In this document: piece after piece, positions 1 through 6,788 of the stretch
How positions within the stretch are numbered: the stretch's first letter is position 1
How the letters are laid out: the number at the start of each line of letters is the position of its first letter
Assembly: GCA_965369945.1 (NCBI GenBank)
Contig: CBDUST010000254.1
Coordinates: 1-6,829, forward strand
DNA length: 6,829 nucleotides
Origin: JADFNO01 sp965369945
Lineage (GTDB): Bacteria; Planctomycetota; Phycisphaerae; Phycisphaerales; SM1A02
Reading direction: 5' to 3'
Notes under the pieces: generated by a model
The model's database searches: none
The model's input: only the letters and a program-made list of their open reading frames with translations
What the model was told of the DNA's origin: nothing
Position numbers and translations under genes: made by a program

Positions 1-538
1 TCGCAGGTTCCAACGTCCTTCATCGCCTCTCAACGCCAAGACATTCACCGCACGCCCTTATTGACTTCGTCACGCCGACCCGACCCCGGCCGAAAAATGC
101 CATCGAGCAAAGAACTCAACCAACATCCTTCATAAAGGAATCGCATCGACCTGCCAAAGAAGGGGCATCTAATCTGCCCCCGCTCCTATCCAACAGCTCC
201 GCTCGGCAAGAACAAAACTGCCAGACAAGAAGCCTCATTTGACGGCTCTCGTTGCTGTCTCGGTGAGCTGCCGCCTCGCACCGGCGGGGAGCCGGTTACG
301 ACCGACAGCTGACAACGATCAGATCATGACTTGTCAAAGAGCACGACGACGATGGTACGAAGGCACCGACGCCGCCGGTGAGGCGAAAAACCGCCCCACA
401 ATGCGCAGTCCGAAGGATAGCGAGAGCGCGGAGCGAGTCAACACGCTTACACCCATCTTGTTGCTCAAAAAAGCGATTTTCGCGGCTGACAACCGGCCTG
501 CCATCGGCTACCGGTCTGATCCGGCCCAAGGATCTGTA
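1..538. other. Operon 3' flank with no convincing gene
   Basis: No frame on either strand here has a recognisable product, a good start with ribosome binding site and coding-like composition. Visible elements are the terminator-like stretch at 467-515 and two hairpins. One is ACCGGC-GGGGA-GCCGGT at 280-296. The other is GGGGCA-N7-TGCCCC at 162-180, which on the minus strand is followed by TTCTTT and could be a second weak terminator. A 14-base sequence, CCAACRTCCTTCAT, occurs at 10-23 and 120-133 with one difference. On the minus strand both copies begin with ATGAAGGA; the one at 23 stays open to the window edge and could be the start of a following gene, while the one at 133 stops after five codons. 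I see no tRNA or secretin start. Confidence 0.5.
467..515 (-). terminator. Possible terminator of the pilM operon
   Basis: Reading the minus strand after the TGA at 541-539, a stem ACCGG/CCGGT (515-511 with 496-492, with GCC/GGC inside its loop) is followed by a second short stem, GCGA-AAA-TCGC (483-473), and then a run of six T (472-467). The second stem has only four pairs, so termination strength is uncertain, but the place right after the last gene fits. Confidence 0.4.
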
Positions 539-2470
539 TCACGGCCCGCGGTCGCTACGCAAGGCGAATCGGTCCCGGTCTCTGACTTTATCTCGCATGT
601 CCCGGCGGTGCTCGTCACTTGAATCGATTCGGGGGTCTCGCAACTGGACCTTCTTCGCGTCCAGGGCGTCTTGCAGCAGAACCGTCGCAGCCAATCCCGA
701 ATTCCGGGCATCGGGGCGAGGCGCATCGATATCCTCGATGATATCAAGCACATACAAGCCGGTACTGAAATCTACTTCGACAGGCGGCTGACCGTCACCA
801 ACTCGCTTTGTCTGTGGGCCGCCGATGTGCTCACCGGGCTGGACCTTGAAGCTATCCATCCATTGCAAGCCGTTGTAGTACTTGTACACCTCGGCCGTGG
901 CCTGGCCCAGACCGAGGCTGCCAGCCGCACCGCCGCGCTGTCCCGGCACACTGGCGTTGGTGATATAGACCTGCAGACGAGGATCGACCGTGATCTGGGA
1001 TGACCAGTCGCTGGGGTCGGAACTGATGGTGAACGATTCAGCCAGATGCGCCTGCCCCTCGGTCAGGCTACGTCTCTTTCCGAAGAAGGGGTTGTAGAGC
1101 TTGAGTGTGACTCGATAGCGATAGGTCTCGCCGGGATCGGCGAACAGGTCATGCCCCCAGACCACGATCGTGCCATTGTCGATCTCCTCGGGAGCCTGCT
1201 CATCCACAACGGTGTCGGGCAGTTCGCTCTCGAGCTGTCGAATCTTCGCTTCCAGGGCGCGAAACGCCTTGGTCAATCTCTTACGCCGCTCTTCGTCGCG
1301 CTTCTGGCCTGGGGGGGATCGTTTCCCAGTCCCACCACCGACTCCGAACCCACCACTTCCGGCTCCGGGCGGCGCCTTCTTACCGCCGCCGGTTTTACCG
1401 CCGCCGCCGCTCCCGCCGCGGTCTCGGCCACCTCCGGCACCAACACCTGTCCCCCCAGGCGCCCCGCCTTCGTCGGAACCCAACGGGCCGCCGAGGTCAT
1501 CAAGGTCCTTTGCCATCTGTTTTGCTCTTGCGCGCTCGCGACGAAGCTTGCTCTTGATCCGAGCAATCTCAGGATCGTCCGGTTCAGCGTCCTCAGCGAC
1601 GAGGCTGTCACCTTCGAGATTTAATTCGGCGGGAATCCACTCGTTGTTTCGCGTGGGGTAGAACGGCGGTCGCGCGATGACCGTTGCGAGATCAGCCTGA
1701 CCTGCGTTTGCTAGGATTTGAGCCCGGCCGGCTCCCTCAATGTCCTCTTCCAACTGTGGGCGAAGCGTAAACAAACCGGGAATCTGCTCGAGCGTAGTCA
1801 GGTCAGTCCAATGGCCGTCTTCGAGAGTTTCCCGTTCGATGACGACGTCAAGAATCTCAAGCGGATCGCTGTACCACTGGACGGGGATCTTGGAGACCGG
1901 ATCGTCCGGATCAGAATGCTCCTCGTGAAGCTGGCTCATGAGCTCAGCTCGATTGAACAGACCGAAAGCGGTCACGAAGGTGATATCGGGCGGTTCATTC
2001 TCGTCGGGGAAGAGACCGAACAGGCCCATCTCAGCTTCTACAACGCCGTCGGCCAAAGTGTCGGTGAATTGCGCGGCCACGACTTTGCTGGGGGTTGGGA
2101 CAACCGGTTCGTAGAAGATGCGGTCGTCAGTGATGGTTCCCTTCCCAAACCCCGGAACAATGTTGGGCTCCGCGAAGACCAACTCGGTTCGCGGTACCAA
2201 TGGCTCAGTCATGTGGTCGCTTAGGTAAGGCGCTGCGAGTAACTGCTCATCAATCTGAACCGGTGCTTGCGCCGAACTATCCATGAGCGCAAGAAGCTGT
2301 TCAGCCTCGTCGATTAGGAGCTGATCGATATCGGCGGGGCCCACTTGATCAACAACGTTGGGGTTGCCAATGAACTGCTTGCCGACAAGGGCCACGAAGA
2401 GAAGTCCGGCAAGGCCGAGGACGATCTTCTCTGCGTGCTGTTCCCAAACGGTGATTCCCTTGGTCTTCAT
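539..2470 (-). CDS. Unrecognised membrane-anchored protein with Gly-rich linker, third gene of the pilus operon
   Basis: I do not recognise a named family for this 643-residue protein. It has a short N-terminus (MKTKGITVWEQHAEK), a membrane helix at about 16-34, and an acidic, Pro-containing region to about 300. A charged helix (301-325) leads into a Gly-rich linker (327-390), and a second charged helix (390-416) follows. The C-terminal beta-rich domain (about 430-582) contains WGHDLFADPGETYRYRVTLK (438-457), which looks fibronectin-III-like, and DFSTGLYVLDIIED (567-580). The last 33 residues are rich in Arg and Asp. It contains no cysteine, so it is not a lipoprotein as PilP usually is. The frame extends to a TTG at 2542, but the ATG at 2470 has GGAG eight bases upstream and gives a normal membrane anchor. 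Its position after the pilM-pilN and pilO-like genes suggests a PilP-like or lineage-specific platform role, which is inference. The coding call itself is strong: a long frame, ordered architecture and a good ribosome binding site. Confidence 0.85.
   Translation of the reverse strand: MKTKGITVWEQHAEKIVLGLAGLLFVALVGKQFIGNPNVVDQVGPADIDQLLIDEAEQLLALMDSSAQAPVQIDEQLLAAPYLSDHMTEPLVPRTELVFAEPNIVPGFGKGTITDDRIFYEPVVPTPSKVVAAQFTDTLADGVVEAEMGLFGLFPDENEPPDITFVTAFGLFNRAELMSQLHEEHSDPDDPVSKIPVQWYSDPLEILDVVIERETLEDGHWTDLTTLEQIPGLFTLRPQLEEDIEGAGRAQILANAGQADLATVIARPPFYPTRNNEWIPAELNLEGDSLVAEDAEPDDPEIARIKSKLRRERARAKQMAKDLDDLGGPLGSDEGGAPGGTGVGAGGGRDRGGSGGGGKTGGGKKAPPGAGSGGFGVGGGTGKRSPPGQKRDEERRKRLTKAFRALEAKIRQLESELPDTVVDEQAPEEIDNGTIVVWGHDLFADPGETYRYRVTLKLYNPFFGKRRSLTEGQAHLAESFTISSDPSDWSSQITVDPRLQVYITNASVPGQRGGAAGSLGLGQATAEVYKYYNGLQWMDSFKVQPGEHIGGPQTKRVGDGQPPVEVDFSTGLYVLDIIEDIDAPRPDARNSGLAATVLLQDALDAKKVQLRDPRIDSSDEHRRDMRDKVRDRDRFALRSDRGP
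1301..1492 (-). repeat. Gly-rich low-complexity linker in the 643-residue protein
   Basis: This encodes residues 327-390, very rich in Gly with some Lys, Arg and Pro, including KKAPPGAGSGGFGVGGG. It lies between two highly charged helices (301-325 and 390-416). It shares APPGAG and GGFGxGGG with the insert in the PilM-PilN protein; the APPGAG codons match at 16 of 18 bases (1358-1375 against 4058-4075). Confidence 0.75.
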
Positions 2471-2478
2471 GAGATTCG

Positions 2479-2482
2479 CTCC
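2479..2482 (-). promoter_or_regulatory. Ribosome binding site deciding the start of the 643-residue gene
   Basis: On the minus strand this is GGAG, eight bases before the ATG at 2470. The competing TTG at 2542 lies inside the end of the pilO-like gene and would add 24 residues before the membrane helix. The well-spaced site and the ATG favour 2470. Confidence 0.65.
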
Positions 2483-2534
2483 AAAACCGGGGCGCGGTGT
2501 GCATAGATTAAGAATCGAGTCAACATGGCGTTCC

Positions 2535-3761
2535 TTAGCCAACCGGCGGTTCGGTCGGCAACGGGATGCCGAGCGCTAGTTTCAGCTCGTCGGGCATGAA
2601 CTGAACGGTCCATTGACGGAACCAGATCGTTTCGAGTTTGAGTTCGAGCCGCGACGTCGGTTCAGCCCCGTAAAAATATCCTTGCTCTAGAGCCTCAAAC
2701 GGATCCACCGGCCGAACGTCCGCCCGGAGAATCGTGATGAAGTTATGCTGCGCAAGCGCGTCGAAGACTTGGGGCATCTTGGCGGTGTCAACCACAAGAT
2801 CGAGCGTCACCGTGCGGACATCGTAAAGCGGGTTGGTGTATCGGCCGGTGAATGACGATCCAAAGTTCAGTGCGACTTCAGTTGAGGGGTTGGCGGCCCC
2901 AGCAGCGCTGGCTGTTGCGGGATCCACGCCAATTGCCAACACATGCTTGGCTGGCGCATTGAGTATGGACGACGAATCCTCGTTGGCATCATGGAGTGCT
3001 AGAAGGATGTCCTGCACGATCCAGTAGTGCCATTGCCACTCAAACAAATCCATAAGGCCCCGGCCTTCAGCCCGAGCCGGTACATCCGCTTCGCCGGGCA
3101 CGCCCAACGCGTCAAGCGAAGCGTAGATGCTTAGCGAAGCGGCTGTGTCGGCGTATTGGGACAACCGGGCGTCGGCTAGCTTCTCGGCCAACCACGCTTG
3201 ATCGCCCTCGTCGGCCGCTTCACCGATGAGCACCTGGTTGGTAAGTCGCTCCTTGGCCGCTTCGAGGTTCTCGCGCACTTCTTCCGGAGCAGGCGGGGAT
3301 CCGGCCTGTATTTCCTGCAACACGGCTTCGTAGGCACTAACAACGGTGTCGTGCATCTTAAACGGCAACGTCTCGCGTTCATGCAGCGGGGGAGCGGGAA
3401 AAAGATCAGGAACAAGCGGGCTGCGATCCTTGCGGTTCAGGGCCACGGCGTCTTCGCGGATTTTCTCGGCATCGGCACGGATGATTTGCGACACTACTCG
3501 GTAACGATCGAGCTGAGCCGGATTGAGCACCACGGTGGCACTGTTGGATTGGTTGCCCTTTACACGATTCTCAATGGAGAACGGGACGCGCCGATGACGG
3601 TCTAGGTTCTGAAGCAAACTAGCGCGTTTTGCGACTTCATCGCGCACATCGGCGTTCATCCCGCCGGCGACAAACCACATCAGTACGGGGACGATGACAA
3701 TAACCGCGCAGAATACAACGATGAAAACGTTTGCCTTGACCCACTTCATGACAACGCTCAT
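2535..3761 (-). CDS. PilO/Amuc_1100-like membrane-anchored pilus platform protein
   Basis: This 408-residue protein has a short cytoplasmic start (MSVVMKWVKA), one membrane helix at about 11-32, and a long extracytoplasmic part. A helical, charged stretch follows the helix (36-58 and about 82-110), then a mostly helical region to about 265. The C-terminal alpha/beta unit at about 300-385 has strands TVTLDLVVD (317-325) and LELKLETIWF (372-381) around the helix KMPQVFDALAQHN (328-340). This helix-anchor, coil and ferredoxin-like order is that of PilO and of Akkermansia Amuc_1100, which is encoded beside a PilM-like gene. PilO is usually about 200 residues, so this copy is much longer. The start overlaps the pilM stop (ATGA) and has GAGGGGG seven bases upstream (3769-3775), which suggests translational coupling. 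Its job is inferred: pairing with the PilN part of the upstream protein to form the periplasmic ring. The topology is clear; the family name is moderate, since overall sequence similarity cannot be tested here. Confidence 0.75.
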   Translation of the reverse strand: MSVVMKWVKANVFIVVFCAVIVIVPVLMWFVAGGMNADVRDEVAKRASLLQNLDRHRRVPFSIENRVKGNQSNSATVVLNPAQLDRYRVVSQIIRADAEKIREDAVALNRKDRSPLVPDLFPAPPLHERETLPFKMHDTVVSAYEAVLQEIQAGSPPAPEEVRENLEAAKERLTNQVLIGEAADEGDQAWLAEKLADARLSQYADTAASLSIYASLDALGVPGEADVPARAEGRGLMDLFEWQWHYWIVQDILLALHDANEDSSSILNAPAKHVLAIGVDPATASAAGAANPSTEVALNFGSSFTGRYTNPLYDVRTVTLDLVVDTAKMPQVFDALAQHNFITILRADVRPVDPFEALEQGYFYGAEPTSRLELKLETIWFRQWTVQFMPDELKLALGIPLPTEPPVG

Positions 3762-5959
3762 GACCCGACCCCCTCGCGACGCGCGCCGGCGTCGGCGGAA
3801 TCCTCAGAGTCCGGTGCAGCGGGTGATGTAAGTATTTCAATATCGAACGTCACGGGAACGACGTAGTAGATCGAGTCGATCGGGTACAGGCTGGGACGAG
3901 CGGGCAATGGGGCCAGGCCGGCGAGTTCGGACTGTGAACCGGTACCTCCTCGCGATCCAGATCCTCCTTGCCGTTGATAGCCGCTGCCGCCAGCTCCTGG
4001 CGGATTGGACGGTGAAGGCGGCGAGCCTCCGCTACCACGGCTGGACATTCCTCCGATTCCGGCTCCCGGCGGAGCTTGCCTTCCTTTCGGCCTCTCACGT
4101 CGGCCGGGGGTTCCCCCACCGCCACCCATGCCGAAACCACCAACACCACCGCCGCTGCCGGGCGGGCCAGGCGGTTTATTCGACGGCGGAGTGTCGCGCT
4201 TGCCGGGCAATCCACCGCCGGTACCGAGCCCACCACCAACTGGTCTCCCACCGCTGGACGACTTGCTGCCGGATTCACGCTGTTCACCCTTGTCGGTGAC
4301 CTTGAACACGTCGCGCCGATCCCAGTTGCAGCGAACGTTGGTGATGCGGTAGGGCACGTCCGGTCGCTCAGCGTTATCGCGGAGCCATTTGGCAACCGTG
4401 TCGTTGAGGAATTCGACCTCGCCATCGTTGCTCATCTCGACCCACATCGTGACGGAGAATCCGCGCGTCGTTGCGGGTGCTTGCGGTGGATTGTAATTGC
4501 CACTGAGCTGACTCAGGCGCACCAATCGTCGCTCGTCCGGTTTGATGGCGTGTATCTTCTCGATGTCGCCGCTGAGTAGATCTGCTTGTGGCCTAGCCGA
4601 AGCCAATGCGTCCGCGGCGTCGTGCACCAAGTGCGGCCAGATGTCGCGGTAATCGACGAGGCGTCGGAAGTTCTCCGCTGCATACCCGACATCGGCGGTC
4701 GTTTGGAGTTCGTCCAACTCGCTCTTCAGTCGATCGCCTGTATTGAGTACTTGGGCAACAACCGGAGGCGGAGTGGGGCTCATTGCGCCTTTATCCGCAA
4801 TGGGTCGATAGAGCATCATGCCAGCGCCTACGACGGCAATGGCAGCGGCAGCAGCGAACCACTTGGTCTTCTCATGCCACATCTGCGTTCGCAGCGAGTC
4901 AACCGGCACGAGGTTGACATCGATCCGGCCCAACCCCACACCCTGCAGGGCCAGGCCGTAGGCGGTGGCCATGCCCACGGCGTTCTGTGCGAAGGACGCT
5001 GCATCCCGACCGCCAACCGCGATGCGTTTGTATTCATCCAGCCGGATGACATTGAGTTGCAGTTGTTGGCCAAGGAATTTGCGCAAACCGGGAATCTTGA
5101 ATGTCGAGCCGATCCCGACCATGGTATTCAGCTCGGCATCGCGGTGCAGCGTCTGGAAGTACCCGATCGATCGCTGAAGATCCTGCAGCAGATCGCTAAA
5201 GACCGGGCGCATGGCCTGCATGATCTGCTTGGCGTATTTGCTCGATGCCGCATCCTGCTTGAGCTTGTCCGCTTTGGAATAGCCGAGCTTGAACGTCCGC
5301 GCGATCGCCTCGGTAAAGTGGGTTCCGCCCAGCGGGAAGGTGCGAATCCAGCAACGACCGCGGTCGGCGATCATTACGTCTGTAGCGTACGTCCCGATGT
5401 CGAGGTAGATGATCGGTTCTTTGCGCTTGGCTAGATTGTGGTCATATGACATGGCGTTGAAAACAGCGACGGGGCTCAGGGTCAACGCTTCGGGGCTGAT
5501 TCCCAACTCCGAGTACAGGTTCAGTCGCTCTTGCACGCGCTCGCGGGTGATGGCGAAAATTCCGACCTCGACCTCAGGCGAGTCGTCGCTGACGAAGGTC
5601 TGGTAGTCCCACTCGACCTCGTCGATGGGGAAGGGAATCTGCTGGACCGCCTCGAACTTGACGATGTCGGGAACCTTCTTCGGCTCCACGGGGGGCAGCT
5701 TGGCGAAGCGCGCAAATGCGGCGTGGCCGGGCACGGACATCACCAGGTGCTCGCCTTCCAGCGCCTTTTGACTGATGAATTGACCGAGGGCGAGACGGAT
5801 GATCTCGCTCTCATCAATGTCCGGGGTAGCCAGAACCCGTTTCAGGGGAATGATCGAATAGTCGGTCACCGTGACCGTGTCGCCGTCGCGCTCAAGCCGA
5901 ACGGCTTTGATGGCATAAGCGCCGACTTCCATCCCCCAGGCAGCCTTTTGACTAGCCAT
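3758..5959 (-). CDS. pilM: PilM-PilN fusion, type IV pilus inner-membrane platform protein
   Basis: This 733-residue protein joins an actin-like PilM half to a PilN-like membrane half. Residues 1-340 carry PilM hallmarks: WGMEVGAYAIKAVRL (8-22), EAVQQIPFPIDEVEWDY (103-119), the nucleotide-binding LDIGTYATDVMI (186-197), PLGGTHFTEAIA (209-220) and GIGSTFKIPGLRKFL (282-296). At 345-352 comes IDVNLVP, which matches the INLLP motif at the start of PilN that docks into PilM. A membrane helix follows at about 367-385, then a short probable coiled coil (401-422) and an alpha/beta domain (about 500-555 plus 695-711) split by a Gly/Pro-rich insert (564-678). PilM is usually about 350 residues and cytoplasmic; here residues after 385 should be periplasmic. 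The reading frame runs back to a GTG at 6043, but homology starts at the ATG at 5959, which has GGAG 11 bases upstream. It is the first gene of the operon and overlaps the next by ATGA. The PilM half is secure. The PilN assignment rests on motif and topology. Confidence 0.9.
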   Translation of the reverse strand: MASQKAAWGMEVGAYAIKAVRLERDGDTVTVTDYSIIPLKRVLATPDIDESEIIRLALGQFISQKALEGEHLVMSVPGHAAFARFAKLPPVEPKKVPDIVKFEAVQQIPFPIDEVEWDYQTFVSDDSPEVEVGIFAITRERVQERLNLYSELGISPEALTLSPVAVFNAMSYDHNLAKRKEPIIYLDIGTYATDVMIADRGRCWIRTFPLGGTHFTEAIARTFKLGYSKADKLKQDAASSKYAKQIMQAMRPVFSDLLQDLQRSIGYFQTLHRDAELNTMVGIGSTFKIPGLRKFLGQQLQLNVIRLDEYKRIAVGGRDAASFAQNAVGMATAYGLALQGVGLGRIDVNLVPVDSLRTQMWHEKTKWFAAAAAIAVVGAGMMLYRPIADKGAMSPTPPPVVAQVLNTGDRLKSELDELQTTADVGYAAENFRRLVDYRDIWPHLVHDAADALASARPQADLLSGDIEKIHAIKPDERRLVRLSQLSGNYNPPQAPATTRGFSVTMWVEMSNDGEVEFLNDTVAKWLRDNAERPDVPYRITNVRCNWDRRDVFKVTDKGEQRESGSKSSSGGRPVGGGLGTGGGLPGKRDTPPSNKPPGPPGSGGGVGGFGMGGGGGTPGRRERPKGRQAPPGAGIGGMSSRGSGGSPPSPSNPPGAGGSGYQRQGGSGSRGGTGSQSELAGLAPLPARPSLYPIDSIYYVVPVTFDIEILTSPAAPDSEDSADAGARREGVGS
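3926..4270 (-). repeat. Gly/Pro-rich low-complexity insert in the PilM-PilN protein
   Basis: This stretch encodes residues 564-678 and is dominated by Gly, Pro, Ser and Arg, with units such as GGVGGFGMGGGG and QAPPGAGIGG. It separates VRCNWDRRDVFKVTD (542-556) from the strand VVPVTFDIEIL (700-710), so it appears to interrupt the C-terminal alpha/beta domain in a loop. It is probably disordered. Confidence 0.75.
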
Positions 5960-5970
5960 GTGCTTTAGAT

Positions 5971-5974
5971 CTCC
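5971..5974 (-). promoter_or_regulatory. Ribosome binding site deciding the pilM start
   Basis: On the minus strand this reads GGAG, 11 bases before the ATG at 5959. PilM homology begins right after that ATG (MASQKAAWGMEVG), while the 28 extra residues from the GTG at 6043 (MDRLQALATGWWRTTSG...) resemble nothing in PilM. This supports the shorter protein. The spacing is a little long. Confidence 0.55.
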
Positions 5975-6063
5975 GTAAAAGACGACCTGCGAACCGGACG
6001 TTGTCCTCCACCATCCAGTCGCGAGCGCTTGGAGGCGGTCCACCCACCGCCCCGATTGGATAG

Positions 6064-6092
6064 ATCATAACCGATGCAGATCGGATCGGGAC
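6064..6092 (-). promoter_or_regulatory. Possible promoter of the pilM operon with a palindrome in its spacer
   Basis: The minus strand reads TATGAT at 6069-6064, a good -10 match, placing a start of transcription near 6057 and a leader of roughly 100 bases before the pilM ATG. The -35 position (about 6087-6092) is a poor match. A palindrome, CCGAT-N4-ATCGG, occupies 6071-6084 between the two boxes and could be an operator or chance. Planctomycete promoters are poorly defined, so this is tentative. Confidence 0.3.
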
Positions 6093-6124
6093 AGTGAAAA
6101 CCTTGGTTCGGCTCAATTCCGAGG

Positions 6125-6139
6125 AGGCTGACGCAGCCT
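6125..6139 (+). other. Perfect small hairpin upstream of the mtaB-like gene
   Basis: AGGCTG and CAGCCT form a six-pair stem around an ACG triloop, 25 bases before the ATG at 6165. No T-run follows on either strand, so it is not an obvious terminator. It could fold in the mtaB leader or mark a protein site; a further palindrome, CCGGCCGG, lies at 6143-6150. Confidence 0.3.
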
Positions 6140-6164
6140 GACCCGGCCGGTAGCATGAAGGCTG

Positions 6165-6788
6165 ATGCGACAGAGACGATACCGAATCACCACGTTGGGT
6201 TGCCGCGTGAATCACGCCGAGGCTCGGGAGCTGGAGAGCATTCTGGCAGACCGTGGGCTGGAGCAGGCCACGCGCGGGCAGTGGGCTGATATCGAAGTCG
6301 TCCACAGTTGTAGCGTGACCAACACAGCGGCCGCAAAGAGCCGTGGGGCGCTTCGCCGCGCCTTGAGACGACAAGCCAAGAGATATCAGAACACTCAGGA
6401 CGATCACAGGCACGACCCCATTTGCGACGATTTTGAGCCGGTGGTCCTCGTCACCGGCTGTTATGCAGCCACCGATAAGGAGCAAGGCGCTGGGTTGGCA
6501 GGGGGCCAGGACCGCGTAATCGACCACGACACGGAAAACGGCTTGGCCATGCCTCAGCGCTTCGCTCAACGCGTGGACGAATGGCTCGGTCGCCATCGCC
6601 CACAGGGGCCAATACGCAGGCCTCGGCAAGGTAGTTCCGCTTCGGGGGTTGTTGCCTTGCCGGTTATCCGACCTTCGAGTACTCCGTCTGCTCACGTTCG
6701 AGCGGAACTGAAGATTCAGGATGGGTGCGATGCGAGCTGCACGTTCTGTATCATTCCGCAGAGTCGCAAGTCCCTCTCGATTTCCTGA
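6165..6788 (+). CDS. mtaB: MtaB-like tRNA methylthiotransferase, N-terminal part (frame ends prematurely)
   Basis: The first 207 residues match the MiaB/MtaB methylthiotransferase family. These radical-SAM iron-sulfur enzymes add a methylthio group to the modified adenosine 37 of tRNA (in MtaB, t6A to ms2t6A). The UPF0004 domain shows TLGCRVN (Cys13), HSCSVTNTAAAKSR (Cys49) and VTGCYA (Cys99), the three ligands of the auxiliary cluster. CSVTN-x-A-x-x-KSR favours MtaB over MiaB or RimO. The radical-SAM motif is DGCDASCTFCIIP (Cys188, Cys192, Cys195). The usual RGxxRS that follows is replaced by RKSLSIS and a TGA at 6786, so most of the radical-SAM barrel and the TRAM domain are missing; the family is normally above 400 residues. 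About 17 extra residues (near 75-91) lie between Cys49 and Cys99. An in-frame stop at 6156 limits the start to this ATG or a CTG just before it; GAAGG at 6157-6161 is a close-set, weak ribosome binding site. Family assignment is secure; the ending is either a real truncation or a sequence or assembly fault. Confidence 0.8.
   Translation: MRQRRYRITTLGCRVNHAEARELESILADRGLEQATRGQWADIEVVHSCSVTNTAAAKSRGALRRALRRQAKRYQNTQDDHRHDPICDDFEPVVLVTGCYAATDKEQGAGLAGGQDRVIDHDTENGLAMPQRFAQRVDEWLGRHRPQGPIRRPRQGSSASGVVALPVIRPSSTPSAHVRAELKIQDGCDASCTFCIIPQSRKSLSIS

Noticed and set aside
10..133. Two copies of CCAACRTCCTTCAT considered as part of a repeat array
   Set aside because: There are only two short copies with one mismatch and no third copy or regular spacing, so neither a CRISPR nor an iteron array is supported.
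296..529. Minus-strand 77-residue frame starting 10 bases after the operon's last stop
   Set aside because: It starts with TTG, resembles no family, and contains the terminator-like structure at 467-515 within its own coding sequence.
239..622. Plus-strand frame of 127 residues beginning at a TTG
   Set aside because: It has no ribosome binding site, low-complexity basic composition, and it runs into the 3' end of the minus-strand gene.
1046..1661. Long plus-strand frames rich in Pro, Ala or Arg opposite the 643-residue gene
   Set aside because: They are mirror images of the Gly-rich linker and GC-rich codons on the minus strand, with no recognisable product, and they conflict with a well-supported gene.
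4005..5434. Several plus-strand open frames opposite pilM, one of 282 residues at 4586-5434
   Set aside because: The minus-strand frame has clear PilM motifs throughout; the opposite frames show no domain and arise from GC-rich third positions.
5960..6043. 28-residue N-terminal extension of PilM from a GTG
   Set aside because: PilM homology begins at the ATG at 5959, which has its own GGAG; the extension is not PilM-like and lies within the probable leader.
5952..6695. Minus-strand frame of 247 residues opposite the mtaB-like gene
   Set aside because: The plus strand has precise family motifs including six cluster cysteines; the minus frame shows no domain and overlaps the start of pilM.
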